NCBI RefSeq assembly: GCF_000429665.1
Contig: NZ_AUCH01000016.1
Location: 74,219 to 138,218, forward strand
Source of the DNA: Azovibrio restrictus DSM 23866
GTDB taxonomy: Bacteria; Pseudomonadota; Gammaproteobacteria; Burkholderiales; Rhodocyclaceae
Length of the DNA: 64,000 nucleotides
Direction: 5' to 3'
Under the pieces are notes generated by a model. The model was given only the letters and a program-made list of their open reading frames with translations, made no database searches and was not told the DNA's origin. Shown here piece by piece: positions 58,162 through 64,000 of the stretch. Each line of letters begins with the position of its first letter. The stretch's first letter is position 1. Both the position numbers and the translations under genes were made by a program.

Positions 58162-60603
58162 ATGTCCATCGATATGACTCAGTTCTATCAGGTGTTCTTC
58201 GAGGAATCGGCAGAACACCTGGCCGAGATGGAGTCCCTGCTGCTGGGGCTGGATGTGCTCGCCCCGGAGCCGGAGGACCTGAACGCCATCTTCCGGGCCG
58301 CCCACTCCATCAAGGGCAGCTCCGGCACCTTCGGTTTCACCGATCTGGCCGAGCTCACCCATGTGCTGGAAAACCTCCTCGACAAGATCCGCAAGAACGA
58401 GATTCCCCTGCGGGCGGAGATGGTGGATGCCTTCCTGGAAACCGGCGATCTCCTGAAAACCATGCTGGCGGCCCACCAGGGGGGCGAAGCCGCCGATCCC
58501 GGGACGGTCGCCGCCGTGAGCCAGCGGCTGCAGCAGCTGACGGACGGGGTTGAGGGCTCAGCCGGAACCCCCGTCACGGCGGCTGCCGGCGCTGCTGCTC
58601 CCGCCGCACCGGCAGGGGAGGCTGTAGCCCCGTCCGCCGGGCCGGGGGAGCGGGGCTTCTGCATCGAATTCGTGCCCACGGCCGCCTCCGCCAGCCATGG
58701 GGTGGCGGGCTTCGTGGCCGAGCTGGGCCGGCATGGTCGGGTCGAGGTGCTGCAGCAGCCGCCCCAGGATGAGCCCGTGGGCTTCTGGTCTCTGCGCCTG
58801 CTGGCTCCGGCCCTGCCCGAGAGCGTCCGGGAACAGCTGGATTTCATCGCCGAAAAGGATGCCTGGCGCATTGAGGAAGACCGTTCCGTCGGCAGCGACG
58901 GGGCGGCGGCCTTCGGCTTCTTTGACGATGCTCCCGGGTTGTCCGACGAAACCCGGGGCTATGGCTTCTTCGATCCCCTGCCGGAAGCGGGCGGCGAGGC
59001 CGAGGCTTATGGTTTCTTCGCGCCCCTGCCTGAACCGGAGGCGGCCCCCGGGCCCGGCCTGGCTGGCGATCCGGAAGGGGCTTACGGTTTCTTCGATTCC
59101 CTGCCCGCCGAAGCGGCGGCCCCGGCCAGCGCCGGGGCGGACGAGGGCTATGGCTTTTTCGAGCCCCTGCCGGCGCCCGAACCTGCTTCCCCGGCGCCAG
59201 TTGCCGAAGCGCAAGCCCTGTCCCCGGCCCAGCCCCTGGATGCCGAGGACGGCAGCTATGGCTTCTTCGAGCCCCTGCCGGCTCCGCCGGCGGCCGCCCC
59301 GGCGCCCCAGCCTCCGGCCCGGCAGCTGCCGGAAGAAAAGCACGAGCCTGGGCCCCAGGCTCCGGTGCCGGCAGCCGCGCCCAAGGTCCAGAAGCCGGGG
59401 AAAGCGGTGGTGGCGGCTGGCGGCGACTCCTCTATCCGGGTCAGCGTCGAGAAGGTGGATCAGCTGATCAACCTGGTGGGGGAGCTGGTGATCACCCAGG
59501 CCATGCTGCTGCAGACCGTGGCCCAGATGCAGGAGGCGGCCCCGGAGCGGCTGGTGAATGGCCTGACCCAGCTGGAACGCAACAGTCGGGACCTGCAGGA
59601 AGCGGTGATGTCGATCCGCATGCTGCCCATCTCCTTCGTCTTTTCCCGCTTCCCCCGGGTGGTGCGGGACCTGTCCGCCAAGCTCGGCAAGCAGGTGGAG
59701 CTGAAGACCATAGGCGACACCACGGAGCTGGACAAGGGGCTGATCGAGCGTATCGCCGACCCCCTCACCCACCTGATCCGCAACAGCCTGGACCACGGCA
59801 TCGAGTCCCCGGAGAAGCGGGCCGCCCTGGGCAAGAATCCCTGCGGCACCATCACCCTCAAGGCTTCCCACCAGGGCGGCAATGTGGTGATCGAGGTGGG
59901 GGACGACGGTGCCGGCCTGAACCGGGAGAAGATCCTCGCCAAGGCCCGGGAGAAAGGCCTGCAGGTTTCCGAGCAGATGACCGATCAGGAAGTGTTCGCC
60001 CTGATCTTCGAGGCCGGCTTCTCCACCGCCGACCAGGTCACCGACGTCTCCGGTCGGGGCGTGGGCATGGACGTGGTGCGGCGCAATATCCAGGAGCTGG
60101 GCGGCCGCATTGAAATCGAATCCATGCTCGGCATCGGCACCCGCATGACCGTGCGCCTGCCGCTCACCCTGGCCATCCTGGACGGCATGAGCGTGGCCGT
60201 GGGGGATCAGACCTACATCCTGCCCCTGTCCTACGTCATGGAATCCCTGCAGCCGGAACCTGGCGACATCAAGACCCTGGCCAACCAGGGCCGGGTGATC
60301 CAGGTGCGGGGCGAGTACCTGCCCGTGGTGGTGCTGCACGAGATCTTCAACATCCAGAAGGCGGTCACCCATTTCAACCAGGGCATCATGGTGGTACTCG
60401 ATGCGGACGGGGCCTCCGCCGCCCTGTTCGTGGATGCCCTGGTGGGCCAGCACCAGGTGGTGATCAAGAGCCTTGAAGCCAATTACCGCCGGGTCCAGGG
60501 GATTTCCGGGGCGACCATCATGGGGGATGGGCATGTGGCCCTGATCCTCGATGTGTCGGCCATCGTCGGCATGGGCAAACAACAAATGCAAAGGGCCGCC
60601 TGA
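58162..60603 (+). CDS. cheA: Chemotaxis histidine kinase CheA with YGFF-repeat linker
   Basis: The 813-residue kinase has an N-terminal HPt domain with phospho-acceptor His48 (AAHSIKGSSGTFGF). A regulatory domain of the type FCIEFVPTAASASHGVAGF follows (about 165-240), then a Pro/Ala-rich linker with six FGFF/YGFF repeats. The dimerisation domain, ATPase (RNSLDHGIESPEKR, DDGAGLNREKI, GRGVGMDVVRRN) and CheW-like domain complete it. The classical small CheY/CheB-binding P2 domain is not evident, and the repeats occupy its usual region. ATG 58162 lies 46 bases after cheY. Confidence 0.95.
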   Translation: MSIDMTQFYQVFFEESAEHLAEMESLLLGLDVLAPEPEDLNAIFRAAHSIKGSSGTFGFTDLAELTHVLENLLDKIRKNEIPLRAEMVDAFLETGDLLKTMLAAHQGGEAADPGTVAAVSQRLQQLTDGVEGSAGTPVTAAAGAAAPAAPAGEAVAPSAGPGERGFCIEFVPTAASASHGVAGFVAELGRHGRVEVLQQPPQDEPVGFWSLRLLAPALPESVREQLDFIAEKDAWRIEEDRSVGSDGAAAFGFFDDAPGLSDETRGYGFFDPLPEAGGEAEAYGFFAPLPEPEAAPGPGLAGDPEGAYGFFDSLPAEAAAPASAGADEGYGFFEPLPAPEPASPAPVAEAQALSPAQPLDAEDGSYGFFEPLPAPPAAAPAPQPPARQLPEEKHEPGPQAPVPAAAPKVQKPGKAVVAAGGDSSIRVSVEKVDQLINLVGELVITQAMLLQTVAQMQEAAPERLVNGLTQLERNSRDLQEAVMSIRMLPISFVFSRFPRVVRDLSAKLGKQVELKTIGDTTELDKGLIERIADPLTHLIRNSLDHGIESPEKRAALGKNPCGTITLKASHQGGNVVIEVGDDGAGLNREKILAKAREKGLQVSEQMTDQEVFALIFEAGFSTADQVTDVSGRGVGMDVVRRNIQELGGRIEIESMLGIGTRMTVRLPLTLAILDGMSVAVGDQTYILPLSYVMESLQPEPGDIKTLANQGRVIQVRGEYLPVVVLHEIFNIQKAVTHFNQGIMVVLDADGASAALFVDALVGQHQVVIKSLEANYRRVQGISGATIMGDGHVALILDVSAIVGMGKQQMQRAA
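58906..59283 (+). repeat. Six YGFFxPLP-type repeats in the CheA linker
   Basis: The encoded units are FGFFDDAP, YGFFDPLP, YGFFAPLP, YGFFDSLP, YGFFEPLP and YGFFEPLP, spaced by variable Ala/Pro/Glu-rich stretches. The underlying DNA is similar but not identical between units, so this is a maintained protein motif and not fresh slippage. Confidence 0.9.
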
Positions 60604-60619
60604 GGCCGGAGGAGTGGTA

Positions 60620-61135
60620 ATGGAAGCAATGCAAGCCGCCGCGCAGCGGGGGGAAGAGGAGCTGGCGAGCAGCGAGTTCCTCACCTTCACCCTGGGGCAG
60701 GAGGAGTACGCCATCGACATCCTGCGGGTCCAGGAGATCCGCGGCTACGAGCCCCCCACCCTGATTGCCAATGCGCCGCCCTTCATCAAGGGGGTGATCA
60801 ACCTGCGCGGCATCATCGTGCCCATCGTGGATCTGCGCATCAAGTTCCACCTGCCCCTGGTGGAGTACACCCCGTTTACGGTGGTGATCATCCTGAACGT
60901 GGCCAACCGGGTGGTGGGGGTGGTGGTAGACAGCGTCTCCGACGTGATCCGCCTGAGCCCGGCCCAGATCCGGCCCGCCCCGGATTTTTCCGCCAGCTTC
61001 GATACCAAGTACATCCAGGGCCTGGCCACGGCGGAAGGGCGCATGCTCATCGTCACCGACATCGAGCAGCTGATGGTGAGCCGGGAAATGGACCTGCTCG
61101 ACAGCCCCGATAGCAACGGGGCGGCCGCCCATTGA
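60620..61135 (+). CDS. cheW: Chemotaxis coupling protein CheW
   Basis: The 171-residue protein is a single CheW domain (EFLTFTLGQEEYAIDILRVQEIRGYEPPTLIANAPPFIKGVINLRGIIVPIVDLR pattern), linking chemoreceptors to CheA. ATG 60620 follows GGAGGAGTGG, 16 bases after the cheA stop. Start codons further upstream in the same frame overlap cheA and are rejected. An N-terminal 16-residue extension precedes the domain. Confidence 0.93.
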   Translation: MEAMQAAAQRGEEELASSEFLTFTLGQEEYAIDILRVQEIRGYEPPTLIANAPPFIKGVINLRGIIVPIVDLRIKFHLPLVEYTPFTVVIILNVANRVVGVVVDSVSDVIRLSPAQIRPAPDFSASFDTKYIQGLATAEGRMLIVTDIEQLMVSREMDLLDSPDSNGAAAH

Positions 61136-61156
61136 ATTTGTTGAGAGATCGAGATC

Positions 61157-64000
61157 ATGCGTAACAACGAGCCTGTCACCGGTAATGAAGTCATCCTGGC
61201 GGACGATTGCGTCATCGTGTCCCGCACCGATCTCAAGGGCCAGATCACCTATGTGAACAAGGCCTTCCTCGATGTGAGCGGTTTTGCCGAGGTGGAACTG
61301 CTGGGCCAGCCCCACAACGTGGTGCGCCATCCCGACATGCCCCCCGAAGCCTACGCGGATCTCTGGGCCCGGCTCCAGGCCGGCGAACCCTGGGTGGGAC
61401 TGGTCAAGAACCGCTGCAAGAACGGCGACCATTACTGGGTGGAAGCCCATGTATCGCCCCTCCGGGAAGGGGGGCAGGTGGTGGGTTACCTGTCCGTGCG
61501 GCGCAAGCCGGAGCGGGCCCGGGTGGCGGCCGCCGAGCAGGTCTACCGGCAGTTCCGGGAAGGCCGGGCCGGCAAGCTGGGCATTGTCCACGGCCAGGTG
61601 GTCTCCCGGGGGCTGCTGGCGAGCCTGGGGCGCCGCTTTTCCCGGGCCGGCCTGTCGGGCAAGATCATCCTGGGTAGCGCCCTGGGCGCCTTTGCCGTGA
61701 TGGCGGTGATGGCCCTGCTGCTGGGGGCCCGCATGGGGGATACCCTGGCCGGGCAGGGGCGGGCCGGTCTGGCCCAGAGCCTGTCCCTGATCAAGGGCAT
61801 GGTGGAAGTGCGGGCGGGGGCCCTGGCCAAGGAGTCTTCCCGCCTCAATCAGCTTTTCGCCGGCATGTTTCCCCAGGGATTCGAGCTTCAGGCCGGGGAT
61901 ACGCCCCAGCTCAGCCATGGGGGGGAACTCCTGAACGGGCGCTACCAGGAGGTGGATGCCTTCACCGTCAATTCCGGTGCGGTGGCCACCATCTTCGCCC
62001 TGCAGCAGGGGGATTTCCTGCGCATCAGCACTTCCCTCAAGAAGGAAACCGGGGAGCGGGCCACCGGCACCCTGCTGGGCAAGAACCACCCGGCCCACGC
62101 CAAGCTCCTGGCCGGTCAGCCCTATGTGGGCAAGGCCAAGCTGTTCGGCAAGGATTACTACACCGCCTACAGCCCCCTCAAGGATGCCGCCGGCCAGGTG
62201 GTCGGCGCCTTGTTCATCGGCATGGACGTGAGCGCCGAGCTGGCGGAGCTGAAGCAGCAGATCAAGCAGGTCAAGGTCGGCGAGACCGGCTATTTCTTCG
62301 TCCTCGACGCCCGTCCCGGGGATGAGCTGGGGGTGGCGCTGATCCACCCCGCCAAGGAAGGGCAGAACCTTCTGGCGGCCAAGGATGCCGATGGCCGGGA
62401 GTTCATCCGGGAAATGCTCAGCCGCAAGCAGGGGGAGATCCTCTATCCCTGGTCCAATCCCGAACTCGGGGACGCCAGCCTGCGCGACAAGATCGCCCTG
62501 TTCGACACGGTGCCGGAATGGCACTGGCTGATCGGCGGCGGCACCTATCTGGACGAGTTCGATGCGGCGGCCCGCTCCCTCTCGGCTTTCCTCTGGGGCG
62601 CCGCAGTGGCCGTGGTGCTGTTCCTGGTGCTGGTCATCTCCTGGCTGGTGCGGCGCCTCATCACCCGGCCCCTGCAGGAGCAGGTGCTGCCGGCTTTCGG
62701 CCGGCTCTCCGCCGGGCAGTACGACAATCCCCTGGAGGTGGGCCGGGCCGATGAGATCGGCCAGGTGCTCAAGGGCCTGGAGGCCATGCAGAACCGGCTG
62801 GGCTTCGAGGTGACCGAGACCAAGCGGGTGGCCGACGAGATGACCCGCATCAAGATTGCCCTGGACAGCGTCAGCACCGGGGTGATGATTGCCGACCAGC
62901 AGCGCCGCATCATCTACGCCAATGCCGCCGTGGAGCGGCTGCTGAAGAATGCCGAGGCGGACATCCGCCAGGAAATTCCCGATTTCGATGCGGACCACCT
63001 GCTGGGGGCCTGCATGGACAGTATCCACAAGCAGCCCGAGCACCAGGCCCGGCTGCTGGCGGGCCTGCAGGCTACCCACACGGAGCAGATCGAGATCGGC
63101 GGCCGGACCCTGGTGGTATCCGCCAATCCGGTGGTGAATGCCCAGGGCGAGCGTCTCGGGGCGGTGGCCGAATGGCAGGACCGGACCCTGGAAGTGGGCA
63201 TGGAGCGGGAAATCCAGGGCATCGTTTTTGCCGCCGCCCAGGGGGATTTCAGCAAGCGCCTGGAGCTGGAGGGCAAGGAAGGCTTCTTCCAGAGCCTGGC
63301 CCTGGGCTTGAACCAGCTGCTCGATACCGCCGCCCACGGGCTCCAGGCCGTGGCCGGGGTGCTGGAATCCCTGGCCCGGGGCGATCTGACCCGGAAGATC
63401 GAAGGCGATTACCAGGGCACGTTCGCGCGCCTGCGGGATGATGCCAATGCCACGGTGGAGCAGCTGACCCGGGTGGTGCGCCGGATCCAGGAATCCACGG
63501 AGGCGATCAACACGGCGGCGCAGGAGATCGCGTCGGGGAACACGGACCTGTCGAGCCGGACGGAAGAGCAGGCGTCGAGTCTGGAAGAGACGGCGTCGAG
63601 CATGGAAGAGCTGACGGGGACGGTGAAGCAGAACGCGGACAACGCGCGGGAAGCGAACCAGCTGGCGGACAGCGCCCAGGTGGTGGCGGAGCGGGGCGGC
63701 CAGGTGGTGGAGCAGGTGGTGCAGACCATGGGGGCGATTCACCATTCGTCGAGCAAGATAGCGGACATCATCGGGGTGATCGACGGGATCGCCTTCCAGA
63801 CCAACATTCTGGCGCTGAACGCGGCGGTGGAAGCGGCCCGTGCCGGGGAACAGGGCCGGGGCTTCGCGGTGGTGGCGACGGAAGTGCGCAACCTGGCGCA
63901 GCGCAGCGCGGGAGCGGCGAAGGAGATCAAGGGGCTGATCTCGGACTCGGTGGAGAAGGTGGAAGCGGGGTCGAAGCTGGTGGACCAGGCGGGCCGGACG
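61157..64000 (+). CDS. Aer-like chemoreceptor with PAS, Cache, second PAS and signalling domain (3' end outside window)
   Basis: The 948 codons present run off the window. An N-terminal Aer-type PAS domain (DLKGQITYVNKAFLDVSGFAEVELLGQPHNVVRHPDMP pattern, KNGDHYWVEA) is expected to bind FAD and sense redox state. A membrane helix, a periplasmic Cache domain (about 200-450; YFFVLDARPGDELG, WHWLIGGGTYLDEF), a second helix and HAMP follow. A second cytoplasmic PAS-like stretch (VSTGVMIADQQRRIIYANAAVERLL) precedes the methyl-accepting domain with the conserved tip. ATG 61157 lies 21 bases after the cheW stop. Codon use changes sharply near 63490, inside the signalling domain. Confidence 0.92.
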   Translation, partial: MRNNEPVTGNEVILADDCVIVSRTDLKGQITYVNKAFLDVSGFAEVELLGQPHNVVRHPDMPPEAYADLWARLQAGEPWVGLVKNRCKNGDHYWVEAHVSPLREGGQVVGYLSVRRKPERARVAAAEQVYRQFREGRAGKLGIVHGQVVSRGLLASLGRRFSRAGLSGKIILGSALGAFAVMAVMALLLGARMGDTLAGQGRAGLAQSLSLIKGMVEVRAGALAKESSRLNQLFAGMFPQGFELQAGDTPQLSHGGELLNGRYQEVDAFTVNSGAVATIFALQQGDFLRISTSLKKETGERATGTLLGKNHPAHAKLLAGQPYVGKAKLFGKDYYTAYSPLKDAAGQVVGALFIGMDVSAELAELKQQIKQVKVGETGYFFVLDARPGDELGVALIHPAKEGQNLLAAKDADGREFIREMLSRKQGEILYPWSNPELGDASLRDKIALFDTVPEWHWLIGGGTYLDEFDAAARSLSAFLWGAAVAVVLFLVLVISWLVRRLITRPLQEQVLPAFGRLSAGQYDNPLEVGRADEIGQVLKGLEAMQNRLGFEVTETKRVADEMTRIKIALDSVSTGVMIADQQRRIIYANAAVERLLKNAEADIRQEIPDFDADHLLGACMDSIHKQPEHQARLLAGLQATHTEQIEIGGRTLVVSANPVVNAQGERLGAVAEWQDRTLEVGMEREIQGIVFAAAQGDFSKRLELEGKEGFFQSLALGLNQLLDTAAHGLQAVAGVLESLARGDLTRKIEGDYQGTFARLRDDANATVEQLTRVVRRIQESTEAINTAAQEIASGNTDLSSRTEEQASSLEETASSMEELTGTVKQNADNAREANQLADSAQVVAERGGQVVEQVVQTMGAIHHSSSKIADIIGVIDGIAFQTNILALNAAVEAARAGEQGRGFAVVATEVRNLAQRSAGAAKEIKGLISDSVEKVEAGSKLVDQAGRT

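Noticed and set aside
60518..63745. 1075-residue minus-strand frame opposite cheA, cheW and the last chemoreceptor
   Set aside because: It crosses three well-supported plus-strand genes and shows only the low-complexity composition of an antisense frame.
1..64000. Mobile elements, prophage, CRISPR arrays or toxin-antitoxin pairs
   Set aside because: No transposase, integrase, spaced repeat array or known toxin-antitoxin pattern was found on either strand.

Overview
The window reads as ordinary chromosome of a high-GC betaproteobacterium, most likely Rhodocyclaceae (Azospira/Dechlorosoma or a close relative). The signs are heavy use of GCC/CTG/GGC codons, Neisserial-type porins with an AQSNVQIYG mature start, a complete cbb3 oxidase locus with FNR/Anr-type boxes, a glnE // yhdP-nit-tldD arrangement, and a high density of c-di-GMP and chemotaxis proteins. 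No insertion sequence, integrase, phage gene or CRISPR array is visible. Assignments rest on sequence reading only; no database search was run.

Layout. 1-2.5 kb: the end of a flavodoxin gene, a small unknown gene, and a LysR regulator divergent from an SbtA-type bicarbonate transporter. 2.65-9.5 kb: a tightly packed plus-strand run in which two paralogous beta-hydroxyacid dehydrogenases flank a multi-PAS diguanylate cyclase and are followed by a NarL-type kinase/regulator pair. 9.6-14.3 kb: a Cache chemoreceptor and a PhnD-PAS-GGDEF-EAL fusion. 14.25-20.9 kb (minus): glnE, an EF-hand membrane protein of unknown function, mtnA and a FucA-like class II aldolase; the last two look like a methylthioribose/5-deoxyribose DHAP shunt. 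21-27.6 kb (plus): yhdP, a Nit-type amidase, tldD and a small membrane protein with overlapping ends. 27.7-29.5 kb: DAHP synthase and an unknown gene. 29.6-32.2 kb: two divergent paralogous porins.

32.3-37.8 kb: a Lap-type biofilm module, lapG-lapD on the minus strand, divergent from a TolC-family exporter with a C-terminal NTF2-like domain and an orphan amino-acid binding protein. 37.8-40.0 kb: a YbhB-like protein and murJ. 40.07 kb: tRNA-Thr(CGT). 40.3-48.7 kb: the respiratory locus ccoI-ccoS, ccoNOQP, ccoG-ccoH and a DUF3149-like microprotein. Three class-II-spaced FNR/Anr-type boxes lie in it. One of them is not followed by a gene but by a structured stretch of about 88 nt ending in a perfect intrinsic terminator; this is my best candidate for an undescribed element, an anaerobically induced small RNA. 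48.8-54.5 kb: an AsmA protein, an orphan TonB-like protein, a Nudix hydrolase and an HDOD-REC-GGDEF protein. 54.6-64 kb: motA-motB, a sensorless chemoreceptor, cheY, cheA (with six YGFF-type linker repeats), cheW and an Aer-like chemoreceptor cut by the window end.

The genes fit a motile, surface-attaching, facultatively microaerobic bacterium. Oxygen-responsive respiration, energy taxis and c-di-GMP-controlled adhesion are all represented.
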